Assembly (NCBI GenBank): GCA_010015655.1 | Contig: ML976680.1 | Span: 386,686-450,685 of the forward strand | Source: Bimuria novae-zelandiae CBS 107.79 | Lineage: Eukaryota > Ascomycota > Dothideomycetes > Pleosporales > Didymosphaeriaceae | Direction of reading: 5' to 3' | Length of the DNA stretch: 64,000 nt | Made by a program: the position numbers and the translations under genes | Part shown: positions 1 to 13,419 of the stretch, piece by piece | How the letters are laid out: every line of letters begins with the position of its first letter | Numbering within the stretch: the first letter of the stretch is position 1 | The notes under the pieces: model-generated | What the model was told of the DNA's origin: nothing | The model's input: the letters and a program-made list of their open reading frames with translations, nothing else | Databases searched by the model: none

Positions 1-2519
1 GCCAAGGGTTCTCGTGTCGACGAGCGATTGTTCCTGTTACATATTTAGCCTTTGCAACGAGCTAAAAGGTCTTCCTAATTAATAGTAAAAAGTACTAGTC
101 CGTCTTTAAAATAGCGTTTAGGGATTAATACTTAATATAGAAGCATAGTCCTCTACTAGGTTTTTTAGTAAATAATACTAGGGTAGTAGCGCTGGACTTA
201 CTTACCTAAATAAAATTTTTATTTAAATATTTAGTAAGCTTATTTTAAAGGACGAGCAACTCCTTGCGAGACATATTAAATAAAGGGCTATAAGGGATTT
301 TTAGTGTCTTGTTATCTTTTTCCCTAAGAGGGATAAAAAGATCTACTCTAGGTCTACGGTGTCGGAGGGGCTTGTTAACTTGTTTCCTATAAAAGATACG
401 CTATACGTCTTTAAAAGCTTTAAGTAATAACTTTTATAGGTTTACCTTTACCTTGCGGGTTAACGCCTTTTATGTATTCTTTATTAATATAAAAAATACC
501 TTACCTCTGTCTTTTAGGCGTTAATTACGTTAATTTAGAGCTATAAAGGCTATAGCTAATACCTCTTAAAGCTTTATTAATAGTTTTTTACCTTCTTATT
601 TACGGATGCGGGTGCCTAAACTTCTAATTTAAATTAATTTCTTTACTAGGGCTAGTTTAACCCTATTTTTCTTTATCTAGGTTAGGCTAAGGATTAGATC
701 GTACGATCCGTCGTCGGGTAAGACATATAGTTATATTAGTTTTATATAGCTATTAATATTTATTTCTAATTAGACTACTTCCCGTATAAAGAGTTGCATG
801 CCTCTAATACTAATAACTTTATATAAATAGGATAGGTTCTTGCGCTATAGGTAGGCTTTTATTATAAGTTTTTTTTAATATAAATTTAAAAGTTAAATAA
901 TCTCAATTAATTATAATTAATATAAATATAATGTGATAAATACGTAAGTATACTATTACTAGTGTTAAATCTAGCTATAGCCTTTAAAGTTATAAAAACT
1001 TATCGTTTACCCTTTTCCTACTTTTACCTCCTAGCAGTAGCTATTACTAAGAGGATTTAGTTTTCTAAATTAGTAAAGGCTATATTAAACTCTTTATTAA
1101 AAGATTCTTTAGTAGCAGATATAGCGGCGTAAACTTATACTACTTCGCGCGATATCCTATATCTCTATAATAAAAATAGGAACTATTCTTTTTACGGGTT
1201 TCTATTACCTCGCGCGACACCTACGTGGCTTGTTTCTAGGTGTTGCTAGACCTGTGTCCTATAGCTCTATCTATTACTAAGTATCTTTTATCTTGGCTTC
1301 GTCGGCCGGACATCCTTCTAGGGTTAGCTTAGGTGGGTTCCTAATCTATCTCGTCTAGCGCCACGTTTTTAGTAGAAAACTTTAGTAATTATAATATATT
1401 TTAGAAAAATATTTCTTTAACCTTATTAACTCTATTTTAGACCCCTTACAGGTTCTAATTATTATCTATATTTACTATAATTATTTAGTCCTATAAGTCC
1501 TTGTAGAAGCTTTAAAAATATAAGTTTTTTAAAATCTTTTAACTATACTCCTTACCTTCTATAGCGTAGTTAATAAAGTTAAAATTAAAGTCACGACGCT
1601 TCTAGTTCTTTTATTATATTATAAGTAAGTAGTTACGGGCGATTTCCTTCTCTAGGTAATTATAAATGTTATAGTCTAGTAGCTCTTAAAGGTTAGCTTT
1701 AGTGTATTCTAAGTAGTAGTTTAAGTATATAATTCCTACTATTGCTACACGTCCTATTAATTAACTAATAATATATTTAGGTATATTTCTATGGTAGTCC
1801 CTATCTTCTAAGAGCTTATATTATATTACTATTTTAAAGTAGTAGTAATCCTTTCATTTACTATTAAAGTAGGCTAAGTTAAGAATCATAGGATAGCGGC
1901 TTCTTTCTTAGTTTAAAATTAGCTCTATTATTAATTTCTTTAGTAGCTTTATTTATTAGTTTACTTTTAATAGATAATTTACACCTTTTATTTCTTAAAA
2001 GTATTATTATATGATTAGGAGTTCTTAGCGCTTTCTTACTATTTCTTTAATTAGTCCTCTTACTTTTTATAGTAGAGTTTAAAGGGTATTTTAAAGGCTA
2101 ACGAGTACTTTAATCTTGCTTAAGAATTATTATATTTTAATCTTATTAACTCCTAATGCCTAGAGTTTAGTTATAAATAGGGAGGCTATCCTTTTATTTC
2201 CCCAGCTATTACTTTTTTTATAAGCTAATAGCTTACTACGCATAATTATTCGCGTTAAAACGTAGACTTTTAATAAAAGTTCTTATTCTTATTTTTATAA
2301 CTTTTTTATTTAGTAAAGATAGTCTTGCTAGCGTTAAGTATCTATAAGGACTTTTTTTTAATTACTTACTAAGGAGGGTTCTATCTCCTCGTAGGTCTAG
2401 GCGTTACCTTTATAGTATTTATCTATATAAGTCCTTTAACTTCGTGTGCTACTTTATAGCTTTAGTTTACAATTATATTTAAAATCTACTTATCCCGCGA
2501 TGGGTAGAAGTAATTAAAT
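1..2519. other. AT-rich RIP-degraded repeat remnant
   Basis: No intact gene. The stretch is extremely AT-rich with dense TAG/TAA in all frames. Read on the minus strand, about 1900-900 gives a longer coding-like trace with conserved-looking segments (for example LLDYNIYNYLEKEIARNYLL and a motif FYYRDIGYRAKQYKF once stops are skipped). This suggests the gag or another part of a retroelement oriented opposite to the gypsy that follows. The family could not be identified. Confidence 0.5.
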
Positions 2520-4542
2520 TTAATATAAGGAACTAAGTACTTAAGGAGCTAAAAGTGCTAAGAAAATACTTATAAATTTAATAGAACGTCTAAAGTTAAG
2601 CTTTAGGAGTTAAACTTATATATTTAGGGTTCGCATAACAAAGGATTAAGGATCCGAGGCAATAACTAGACGTAGCCTATTACACTAACATGTCTTTACC
2701 ATCGCGGAGATAGGAGACAATAAAGCTTTTATTAGATACGAATAGCTAAAATACCATAATCTAGAGATAGATTAGCGTAAGAGAATAATCTTATCCAAAA
2801 AAATGCTAAAAATAGCTTAAGACAAGCCCTAGCAAAAAGATACCCTCTAGGAACCTTAGGCAAAAAAGAAAAACTAAATATTTATAATATAAAAAGGATT
2901 ATTAAGCGACACCTAGATTAGGTGCGCTATATATAGGTATAGTCTATTTAGGTAGATGACGAAAGCCCTAGTCTACAAAAAAAATACGGAATTTACAGAC
3001 TTATTTAAGGAATATAATAAGATAGTCTTACCTAAATACTAAAAGTAAGATTACGAGATACTACTAGTAAAATGAGCTAAGCTATAGCTAGAGCGCCTAC
3101 GGCCCCTTATATAAGAATAAAAATAGGAGTTAAAAGAGCTACTAGAGAAGAATTTCCGCTTAGGAAAATAAAAACCTAGTTAGAGTTTTGCGGAATTCCC
3201 TATACTCTTTATACTTCAAAAAGACAGCTAGCTTCGACTCTATATAGATTATAGATAGTTAAATGCCCTAATATTTAAAAACAAATACCTGTTACCCCTA
3301 ATTATGGAGCTTATAGATCGACTCTAAGGAGCTAAGTAGTTTACAAAATTTAATATTTAGGACAGATTCTATAGGATATAAATAATAAAGGGACACGAAT
3401 AGAAGACTGACTTTCGTACTTAATATAGTCTTTTTAAGTATATAGTTGTGCTAATAGGTTTAACGAACACCCTAGCAACATTTTAGGAACTTATAAACTA
3501 AGTTTTATATAAGTACTTAGATATATTTGTTACAGCATACCTAAATAATAGATTAATATATTTAAGTAGTTCCTTAGACAAACATAAGGAACACGTTTAA
3601 AAGGTGTTTAAAAAATTATAAGAATATCAATTACTCCTACACCCTAAGAAGTATAAGTTTTATATTACTAAAATAGAATTCTTAGGATTTATTATATTCT
3701 AAGAAGGTATTAAAATAGACCCGAAGAAGATCGCGATAATAAAAGAATAATTACTACTCAAATTAGCAAAAAAAATTTAGTCTTTCTTAAGCTCTACTAA
3801 CTTTTATTATAAATTTATTAAGAACTACTCTAAGATAATCGCTCTATTAATAGAACTTATAAAAACTAGCAAATAGCAACTACTATAGAAAATAGAAAAG
3901 GAAGTCTTTAAAAAACTAAATCACTTATTTATAATAGCGCTACTACTATAAATATATAACTTAGAGCGGCAGTATCGCATATACACCAACGCATTAGATT
4001 ACGCGCTGGGAGCCATACTCCTATAAGAATATAATAATAAGAAATAGAGACTAGTGTTCTACTATTTTAGAAAGCTCTTAGGAGTAAAGCTTAATTATAA
4101 GATCTATAATAAAAAACTCCTAGTAATTATTAACTACTTCGAGTAATAAGAAGCGTAGTTTAAAGGAGTAAGATACTAGGTAGAAGTATTCTTAGACTAC
4201 TTAAACCTTACGCGCTTCACGATAATAAAAAAACTAAACTATAAATAAGCTAAATAGTTAAAATAGTTAGTAAAATAGCTAATAAAGTAGCAGACTCTCT
4301 TAGTAGATAATTAGACCTTATAGAAAAAGCAAGCAACTTTAACTATAATATAGTCCTTACTAAGAATAGTAATAGAACGTTACGCTATAATAAAACGTAA
4401 CTCGCGCTAATATTAGAAGTATAACACGTAGATTTTATTTATTATAAACTATCTGTAAAAGACTTTTAGGATTATAGCTAACTTAAGGATAAAAATTAAC
4501 AAGTATATAATTTTTATAAGGCTATAAGATTAATAGTACGAG

Positions 4543-4747
4543 TGTCGGTTGACCGGGGTTCATGAACGATGTACGCCCGAAGGCGTACACAAAGGGTTGA
4601 GCAGACACGTAGATTGGTTCTGTAATGGTTGCTACCTCTCATCTCAGCTGAGATGAGAGGTTATAACCTCCTGCCAAGCCCTGCACGGATGTCACATGAG
4701 GTAAGCTCATGTGACTCCGCACAAGGCTAGGAATCTACGTACGGACA
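4543..4747. mobile_element. Unmutated 205-bp LTR-like insertion rich in hairpins
   Basis: This GC-richer, RIP-free block sits inside gypsy-1. It begins TGTCGG and ends CGGACA, so it has short terminal inverted repeats with TG...CA ends. It is flanked by a perfect 5-bp duplication ACGAG (4538-4542 and 4748-4752). These are the hallmarks of a solo LTR or very short LTR-type element. Internally it holds an 8-bp-arm hairpin (4570-4589), a perfect 28-bp palindrome (4634-4661), a 10-bp-arm hairpin (4691-4715) and an outer 9-bp inverted repeat (4607-4615 with 4732-4740). No ORF is present. It must have arrived after the host copy was mutated, or be too short or too rare to trigger RIP. Confidence 0.7.
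4634..4661. repeat. Perfect 28-bp palindrome
   Basis: A 14-bp arm reads into its exact reverse complement, centred on CAGCTG, with no spacer. It lies in the middle of the 205-bp insertion and is one of three nested hairpins there. Confidence 0.9.
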
Positions 4748-6060
4748 ACGAGACTATTAAAATAGAATATAAATTAGCAAGCAGGTCGTCCCGCTACTAA
4801 TTAAGAAATTATATAAACATAAGGACTAGGGACACCTAGGAATCGCCAAAATAACGCGTAGAATTACGAATAAATATGCTATCCTAAGGCTACGCTAGGC
4901 GGTATAGAAGGCGTTAGATAACTATTTAGCCTATTACAAGAATAAGCCTAAAAGATATAAGTCCTAGAGCCTTTTACAATTATTATAGCCATCCCTAATA
5001 CTATAGTTAAGCGTAACTGTAGATTTTATTATAAAATTCCTAGTATTATTAGAACCAGGAAATAAAGAACCCTATAACTCTATTTTAGTTATAGTTTATT
5101 AACTATCTAAGGAGTTAAGGTTCGTGCTAATTAGAGAAGCTATATTAGTAGAAGAATTAGCCTATATAGTAAAATTAAGAACCAATATCGCAGGTTAAAT
5201 AACTAGATAAGTTTATTATAAATAGAGCTAAGATATTTATATTATTATATTAGACTACGTTTATAGATAAATTAGGGATTAAATACAAGCTTACAACGAG
5301 CTTCCACCCTAAAATAAATAGCTAAACTCAGCAAACAAATTAGACGTTAGAATAATACCTTAAAATATATATAAATAAGTTTTAAAGTAATTAGGTAAAG
5401 CTATTACTAATAGCTGAACTAGCATATAATAGCGCAAGATTGGCGAATACAGGATACTCGCCGTACTATGCCAATCACGGATGTAAGCTAACAACTTACT
5501 AGGATCTATTAGATATTAAAAGCATTATAAACAACGCAGCTAATAAACCTAAACTTATATAAGCTCTCCACGAAACACTACGTAAGAATATTACGCAACG
5601 TAATAAGTAAATAGTAAAATAAGTAAATAAGAAAATAATTAAGGGGCTAACCTTTAAGAAAAGGGACAGAGTTCTCCTCTTATAAAAAAAATTTCAAGAT
5701 AATATAGCTAAGTAAAAAACTAGATAATCTTTAAAAAGGACTATTTAAAATCTAAAAAGTTAAAGGCCTAGTTAATTTTAAATTATAGTTACTTATAAAT
5801 ACGCGTATACACCTAGTCTTCTATAAATTATTATTAAAACTAGCACTACTAAATGCTAAATTAGAATTATATCTAGAACTTAAAGATAAAGAATATAAAG
5901 TTAAGGCAATTAGGGATCTATAAAAATTTAGACATTAGTATAAGTACCTAGTAAAGTGGAAAGGATAGCTAGAGAGCTATAACATATAGAAACTAGTAAG
6001 GAACCTTACTAACTATAAAGCTACCCTAAATAGGTTCTATAGGGAACACCCTGACACCCC

Positions 6061-9000
6061 GCGCCCCTGGAGGGTCTAGGATGCTAGGGATGGCGGGTTA
6101 TCCCAAAAGTTAGGAGGAAGCTCCTCCATAACTAACTAGATAGCTAGGGTTAGCTTAGCAGGGCTATTAGGCTAGGAGGACTAAGGCGAGTCCCCCTCTA
6201 ATTCCTTTAAGGTAGTACTTTTAATAATAATTACCTTTTTAACACGCTTCGCGTTTAATACTAATTATTTAGCTAAGTACTTCTTTTTTACGCGTGTTAC
6301 GAGTATAGCTTTAAACGCTATATTTTCCTTTTTTTTACGCCTTTAGGATTTACGTATCTAATTTTTTTTTTAGTAATTAAATAAAATAATTTATTATAAG
6401 TAATAGCTATATTGCACTTCGCGCCCTTCTTTCGGCACTTACTATACTTCCCTAAATAAACTAACACTTTATAGACCCACGAGTAGATCTTATAGTTAGG
6501 ATACTTTAATACTATAATACTTTTATATGCCTTAATAGTAAAGACAAGTTCGCGATATTAATAAGTACTAATTAATTAGTTAGTAGGTATAGTTCTTCGC
6601 GGATGAAGACTAAGAAAGGGAAGATAGTATTACTAACTAAAAATAAAATAATAAGAATAGGCGCTTATAAGGATAGGTAGCTAAAGAATAGGTTAATAAG
6701 TACGCTAAAAAGCTAGTTTTAAGGTTACGTAACTACTTAGTTAATTAGTAGTACTAAGTAACTAAGTAAGACACGTAACTACTTCGTTCATTAGTAATAC
6801 TAAGCAACTAAGCAAGCAAGATATATATGTATAAGACGAGGTTTTCTTCTTTAGGCTCCTTATAGGTAACTTATATATCTTCTATACAAGTACGTTTTCC
6901 TATATAAATTAATAGTTATCTTATTTATTATAAGATTAAATTATCTAGCACGCGCTAAGTGTCGTATTAACTTATACTACTAAATAATCTATAAGGCACC
7001 TTATTATCTTACTGCCGTAACCCAGATCGGATCAAGCGAGAGAGCCCCATAACATCTTAGAAGAAATCTATTACGAAAAATTAGTATAGTTCCTTATAAT
7101 TACTAATAGTAACTTTTATAATAAAATATTTTAATACAAATTAAGCTAGCTTCTTATTAATTAAGAGTAGTAGGCGTTGTACTAGCGTAGATTTAGTCTT
7201 AATACCTTAAGTATAAATAAATTTATAGTCTACGAACTCTCTTACAAAGTATTTATTATTAATTAGACTAGCTACGTTTACATGCTAATTAGGCATAAGG
7301 AAAAAGATAGCAAAAATAAGTAATAATTTACTATTTATTAATCTAAGCCTAAGGGGTTTAGTATTATTAAGGTAGTAATAAATTCATTTTAGTTACTTTT
7401 TTCTAGTCTGTCTCTATTTGCGACTTTAAATAGAGGCTACTCTTTTCCTTATAATAATCTTATTTCTAGTGTAAAATCTACAAGACTTCCTATCAACAGG
7501 GGTAAGGAGGCTGTACTATAGGTTTCTCTATATTTTAGTACTTAAAGATAGTTTAAGAAAGATAAATGTCTTTAGTAATACTAATTACTATATAGACTAA
7601 GATAACTACTATACGGACTAGGCGCGCTATAGACGTATGCTAAAAAGATCTAGCTATAGCTTATACTATAGCTTAGTTAGTTTTAAGTATTAGAATTCTA
7701 GTTTTAAAAACTTTAACTAGGTTTAGCTTCCGCGCGTTTTTTCTTAATACAGTTATTTTTAAAGTAACCAAGTGTTTTATAGTAGAAGTAAAGACCCTAC
7801 TAAATATACTATTTACGGGAAATGCGTAATTACTAGAGGGCGTTTAGTACTATAGGATCGCTAGTGCCCATCTATAATAGTTAGGCTAGGGCCTAGGCTT
7901 AGACTTAGGGCTATTAGGTATTTAGATCTTACGTTTAACGCTATTAGGCGTTAGAGCGGGCGTTACGTAATTTATTATAGTAGTTTCTAAAAATAAAGTT
8001 GTTATAAATAGATTAGTATATTTTATATTACTTATAAAAATCTTCTTTGCCTAGACGTAATAGCTAGTAGGACATTTTATTTAATAGTTCTTAAAATGTA
8101 ATGGGCTACGCCCAGAGCACCCAGCCCCTTACATAAAATACTTTAAACTATAGTATTTTAACTTTCTATGCTACTATCCTGCCACGTTTCTTAATAAAAA
8201 TATTAAACTTAGTAATAAAGTTCTAAAAACATTTATAAGTTATTTAGAGGTTATTAAAAGCTTAGGATATAGTCTAGGACAAGTTAAAAGTTTTATATTA
8301 CTTATTAAGTTTCTTATAGTATAGTCTATATATGGTCCCTTCTAGTAGGCCCGCAATATACTAGAGGTAGAGTACCTTATTAGTAAATATACTCTTATTA
8401 ATAGGGAAGGTTTAGATTACGTATAAGTACTAATTACTATATTTTACTTCACGCTTTACAAAATCTTTCTCCTTACTACTAAATAATTTAAGGTCTATTA
8501 TTATTTAGCGGGGTTAGTTTTTAGTAGAGTAGCTATTTAGTAAGACTTTTATAAGTTATTTAAAATTGGTAGCGTGTTATTATCGCGAGTTAAAAAGCTT
8601 GTCTTTAAATTTTTTAACTTTATTTTCTAAATAGATATTTTAGGTAATAAGGTAGTTTATTACGACTTTAGCTACTTAGTAAATAGTATTAAATTAATTT
8701 ATAGTTATGATATTATCTTAGGGGGTGTAAATAATATTTAAGTAATTATAGACTACGCTAGGGTAGACTACTATAGTAATATTTAAAAACGCGATTTTAA
8801 TCGCGTTAACTAGTACTTTACCCTATTAGGCGTATATTTAGGGTAGGTTTAGAGTAATTTATAAGAGTAGTAAGCGGGGACAAGGTTTGTAGCGTAGGTT
8901 AGTTAATAGCATAGTTTAAGTTTAGGAGGGAGCAGGAAGAGCATATAGTTTATTTAAAGCTTTAGTACTCTAAGTCTAAATAAAAATAATTCTAACTTTA

Positions 9001-9842
9001 GATAAGAGGTCTCTAGTCGTGGGAAGGCTTCGGGGGCTAGACTATTAAGCTTATAATTTTTAATTACGCTAAGGTTAAGGAATTTTAATATAATAGTAAA
9101 GAAAAATAGCGTAGCTAATTATAGATAGCATAAATTATTATAAGACAAACACAAGATAGTCTAGGAGAAGTACTACGTTGTGCCGTAAGGAGGGAAACTA
9201 CAAGGGACGCGAGGTCGCTAAATACAATAGGGGGATCTACGCCAAGCCACGTTACTATACCTGACCAAGCCAGGTTGGTGCCATGATAAATATAGTTAGT
9301 ATACTTTTAATCTAACCCTAATCTAACGCTTTAATAACCTAACCCAACCTATACCTATACTAGTATAACTCTAAATTAATCCTAACCTAATGTCTATGCG
9401 ATCCTAACCTAATCCTAACCTAAGCTTAGTAATCTTTAACCTCTTTACTAGCCTATCTATACGTGTCTACGTTTTAGCTAAGTATTTTTAAGTCTAAGTA
9501 AAGCGTATAACACTATACTCCTTTATAGTTTCGAGTAATTATACAGCTGCAAGCGCAGTCTTAATAGACCCTATATTAACTATAGTAGATAGTATTAGAG
9601 TTTAGGATGTTTTTGTATTAAGCGCGTATTAAGGCTTGGCGTGCATTAATCCCGCACACATAGTATATACAATAGCTAAAGAAGTACAAAAAAAAATAAA
9701 AAAAAAAATAAAAAGATAGCTTAGCACGCTGTCTAGAAGTTAGTCTATACTATAAAAAAAACTCGATAATTATTTTAGAAGAGTAAGAGAAAGGTTTCGC
9801 AGCCACCTTTATAAAATAAAAAGTATTAAAAACATGCTATTA
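6061..9842 (-). mobile_element. Degenerate retroelement DNA with a minus-strand gypsy gag trace
   Basis: No intact gene. On the minus strand, about 9050-7400 reads as a gag remnant. At 7749-7790 a zinc knuckle of spacing CX2CX4HX4C is recognisable, but three of the four ligands are now Tyr (YFYYKTLGYFKNNC), as expected from TGC/CAC to TAC transitions, followed by a KKKRAEA basic stretch. A GC-richer, little-mutated piece at about 9170-9283, read on the minus strand, looks like leader or primer-binding sequence next to an LTR (about 9285-9660). No second LTR copy was found. 6061-7400 carries no recognisable domain; 6990-7050 is a GC-richer LTR-like scrap. Confidence 0.5.
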
Positions 9843-11604
9843 ACGTTTTCCACCAGTTAGTGGGACACACTAGTTAGTGGGACACCTTACTAAAACTAAC
9901 GCGACTTTCTACACGATATCTTAATACTATAATAGTTAAATTTAATATAGAAAATTTAATATAAAAGCTATAATCTTTAGGTACACTAAGTCCTTCTATA
10001 GTTTTACTTATAGTAGTTACTATATATAGGTAGTACTCGTAGTTATCCTACACGATCCTCTTGCTCTACCTGCTAGAGCATCCTTCTAGCCTTTATAGCT
10101 AGCCTTTAACCTTCCTTAGCCTTATAAAGCCCCTTTAAAAGTAATATACTATATACATCTTTCTTGTCTTTATCTATAATAATAATTAGCACCCTGTAGC
10201 TATTTAAATTTTTTTTATTAAGATAGTTATTAAGTTTATCGTAAACTAATAGCTTTTAATAAGCTATATAATAGCTTAGCTTATAGAACTCTAACACTAT
10301 TACTATAAATAATTACGTATAAGCCTAGCCTGCTGCTTAACCAAAGTAGTAGTGTGAGGCGTCTTAGCTGTCTATGCTGCCTTAGCGCCTGCTGCTATCC
10401 CTGGTGGTGACGGTGTCCTGACTACTGTCAGGCATGAGAGGACCCGATCTGGACAGTGAGGCACCAGCCCTGTCGCTCGAAAGCCAGCCTTGATGTTCTG
10501 CTCTGTGAAGACAACCCTACGTACGCGTGGGTAGATTGATAGGAACTCCTCCTTATCTATATAGTAGATACCTTGTCAGGCAAGCTTAGCAACCTCATGT
10601 CTATACGTTGTCTTAACAGGTGAGAAATAGCTAATATCTAGAGGCTATAAGAGGTGGCTCGTGTGGGTAAGTATATAGAGACTAATAATTCTGTGTGCCT
10701 TATAGTACTAATTAAACTTAAGAGTAGCGTGGCTACTATATAAGACTTTATATACTAATTAAAGTACTTTAGTTAAGTAAGCCTAAAGTTATCTATTATT
10801 TAGCTAGTAGGTAGGTTAGTATACTAGCTAGCCTAGTAAAGCTTACTAAGTAGAATAATAAAAAGTAGTATAAACTACCTAGCTACGTAAATAGCTTTAA
10901 TTATTATAATATAGTCTTAATTACTTAGCTATATATATATAGTCCTGCCTATAGTATCTAAGCTAGTTACTACTCTAGACATAAAGGCAATCCTTATTAT
11001 AAAGCCTATCTTATTAAAATTATAGATATTAATATCTAGTATACTGTATGTATATCGCGTCTCTACTACAAGCTTTTACTAGGTAAAAATCTTAATAGGA
11101 TTTTTATAAAGCGTGCGCTATCTATAGAAACTTTTAAACTACTTAGTTTATAGGTTTAGCTAAGCTTTAGTAAAGCGTAATACCTAGTTTTTATTTATAA
11201 GTTATAAAATAAAGATCTAGCTATATATAGTAAGTAAATAATCAGCTATTTTACGTCGTTAATAATATAAGGTAGGAATCTACATTAGTTAAAATTTAAA
11301 ATTTACTTTATTAAAGCCTATTTCTCTATAGGGTGTTGCTTTCGTTTCTAGACATTAGTATTAGTCTAAGGTAAGATACTATTAACGCGTTTATAAACTG
11401 TAAATTAAGGGATACTATAGAGCTTTATAGATTTTTAATAGCTAAAGACCTAACTAGTCTAAATTACCCGTTTTAATAGTGTAAGTCTACCTTTTTTTGG
11501 AGCTTCTGGGTGTACTGTGTGGCTAGCATCGCGGGTGTTGTGTAAAGACGCGTCGTGATTTTGGTGGGGTGTCCCACTGACTGGTGTGTCCCACTCAGGG
11601 TTGT
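9843..11604 (-). mobile_element. Fot/pogo-type DDE transposon A, RIP-inactivated
   Basis: The element is 1762 bp and flanked by TA dinucleotides (9841-9842, 11605-11606). Its terminal inverted repeats share GTGGGACACAC and AGTGGGACACC modules; within the TIR the AGTGGGACAC unit is directly repeated. The transposase is on the minus strand. 10680-10380 reads YFSPVKTTYRHEVAKLA then EEFLSIYPRVRRVVFTEQN and IKAGFRATGLVPHCPDRVLS. This matches the C-terminal part of the DDE domain and the following helix of fungal Fot/pogo transposases. The expected HLLQPLD motif has its Gln codon turned to TAG. The rest of the ORF is broken by stops. The right TIR is unmutated while the left carries C-to-T changes. 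Confidence 0.85.
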
Positions 11605-12624
11605 TAAAAATAAAATTATCGTTTCGTAAACAATAAATTATCGTATTAAGCGTTAATCTTATCGCTAAATAATACGCGATATTATTAGATAATTTAACGA
11701 ATATACTATCTTTCCGCGCGAAATTTAATCTCTTATTATACAAAAGCTATGTTCTTTATTACTATAGCTTTAGAAGATGTCTCTTAGGTCTTTTTTAACT
11801 CTTTTAAATTGCTTAAAGTTTCTAGCAGCATAAGTAAAAAATATATATTTAGTATCTATTAATACTATCACAATCTATTAAAAGACAAGCTAACAAGAGA
11901 TAGTTAAAATTAAAAGCTATATTACTACTCTGTATGTCTATATAGCGCATTACGAACTATAAATATTTAATATTATGTTTAATTAAAGCATTAGATCGAA
12001 TCTAATTGAGCTGTACCTTATACGAAAGTGACGACGGCAAGTTAACTATAAAAACTTTGAAAATAAGTATTAATTTATAATAGAATACGCAAGTTAAATT
12101 TATTAATTTTAAAAAATACCTTAAATAAGTAAGTGCTTAATTAGGCTCTTATACATCTTATTATAGTATAAAACCTTCTATTTTGAAATTATAAAGTAGC
12201 TAGAATTCTATACCTTTTACTAGGCGTTAAATCTAGAATTAGTTAATTATCTTACTATAGCTTATTTAGTTATAAGTAAATTAATTTATAATTTATTCTA
12301 GTTGCAATGAGATATCGTACGAGAGAAGGTCTAATTATCCTTCACTAATATATATTTTTCTATTAATATTTAGACCTCTCTAAATAATTATCTTCTCTTG
12401 GCAATATGTGCTTATTTTATTAACTCTTAAGAATAATAAATAAAGGCTCTTTTAGTTTTACGTATAATAGTAAATTATAGTAGAGAAGTGTACTAGAATA
12501 CTATTCTTTTTATCTATTAAGACTATAGTATCGTACGAAAGCTTAGAGTTAATATTTTAAATAACTTAATAATAAATAATATACTTTATTATTTAATTTC
12601 GTAGTATCTTCTAGATAATGAAGG
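11605..12624. other. AT-rich region without recognisable gene
   Basis: RIP-like AT-rich DNA. Around 12330-12400 there is an imperfect inverted repeat (an AGAGAAGG/TCTCTAAAT type fold). No family could be assigned. It may be the 5' part of the hAT remnant that ends near 14050. Confidence 0.4.
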
Positions 12625-12909
12625 TGTCGGTTCACAGGTAGCAAGGAATAAACAAGTAACTCTCTGTCTTTGGTATCTGGTGTCTGTCTTGTCTTGTGTG
12701 TGTGCTATGATAGTTCTATATACCTTCCTTCCAGTTCTTGTGGATGTGATAGAGTACCAGGTAGTGTGGAGGCGAAGGGGTTTCGGTACAGTATCAGGTT
12801 AACTAGAAGTGAGGGGGTACAGGGGTATGATAGGGTTACACAGTTCCCTTAGTGCGGAAGGCGAGGCTGTGCAGACAAAAGGTATTACCTAGAACACCCT
12901 ATACTAACA
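12625..12909. repeat. Unmutated LTR-like block, 285 bp
   Basis: This GC-richer block is free of RIP within AT-rich DNA. It starts TGTCGGTTCACAGG and can be ended at ...CTAACA, giving TG...CA ends like an LTR, and it contains a TATATACC promoter-like stretch. Flanking 5-mers (GAAGG left, GATCC right) do not match, so no target duplication supports a solo LTR and the right limit is uncertain. A 60-codon ORF inside it has no recognisable content. Confidence 0.4.
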
Positions 12910-13419
12910 GATCCGATGCTAAGGACATATAATTAATTTTATTATTTAGGCTTTCCTCTTTAATAAGGTTTAATATGGAGAGATTGTCAAGTACAATAAA
13001 GCGAATATACTCAAAAGGGAATTAAATAAACAAGCTTAAGTAAAAAGACAGAGAGTTTTTTATATAATCAGTATTCTTAACAAGCTTTATAATATTATTA
13101 TTTATTCTTATTCCTTAATAAATTATATAAAAGAATTCGTATCTTTAGTGTAGCGACGAATTCTACTTAATAATATTATACGATAGAATAGCTAGTACTA
13201 AATATTAAGTATAGCACTTAATAAAGAATTAGCTCTTAATAATTATATTAAAGTAAATTTTAAATTGCTTAAAAAGGCCTATTTTTCTTTACAGGATTAG
13301 AGGGGTCTTCATATATTAAGCGGTTTTTTATAGCTATTCTACTAAGTAATTTTAGAGACGCAAAGTAACTATATTACACTAAATTAGATTCTTTTTATAA
13401 TAGACGTTCTTAGCAAATA
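12910..13419. other. AT-rich degenerate DNA, probably 5' hAT sequence
   Basis: No ORF or recognisable domain. It lies immediately upstream of, and in continuity with, the degenerate hAT coding trace, so it may be that element's 5' part. Confidence 0.35.

Larger units (their letters stand above)
2526..6060 (+). mobile_element. Ty3/gypsy chromovirus pol remnant (gypsy-1), RIP-inactivated
   Basis: This is a degenerate pol reading on the plus strand. In order it shows a protease-like trace (about 2690-2760), reverse transcriptase (about 3150-3760: LRLYIDYR, IVVLIGLTNTLATF, AYLNNRLIYL, FLGFII), RNase H (about 3950-4260: YTNALDYALGAILL), integrase (about 4760-5500) and a C-terminal chromodomain (about 5885-6050: YKYLVKWKG). 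Domain order RT-RNaseH-IN plus chromodomain identifies a Ty3/gypsy chromovirus. Both catalytic aspartates of YLDD now read Asn (AATAAT at 3544-3549) and in-frame stops are frequent, so it cannot be active. A 205-bp insertion (4543-4747) separates RNase H from integrase. LTRs were not recognised. The first part of the element (2526-2690) recurs at 50026-50180. Confidence 0.85.

Noticed and set aside
9306..9425. Telomere-like CCTAACC/CCCTAA runs
   Set aside because: Irregular spacing and sequence, not a tandem TTAGGG array; better explained as part of a degenerate LTR.
12670..12852. 60-codon ORF in the unmutated block
   Set aside because: Lies inside an LTR-like non-coding block; no domain.
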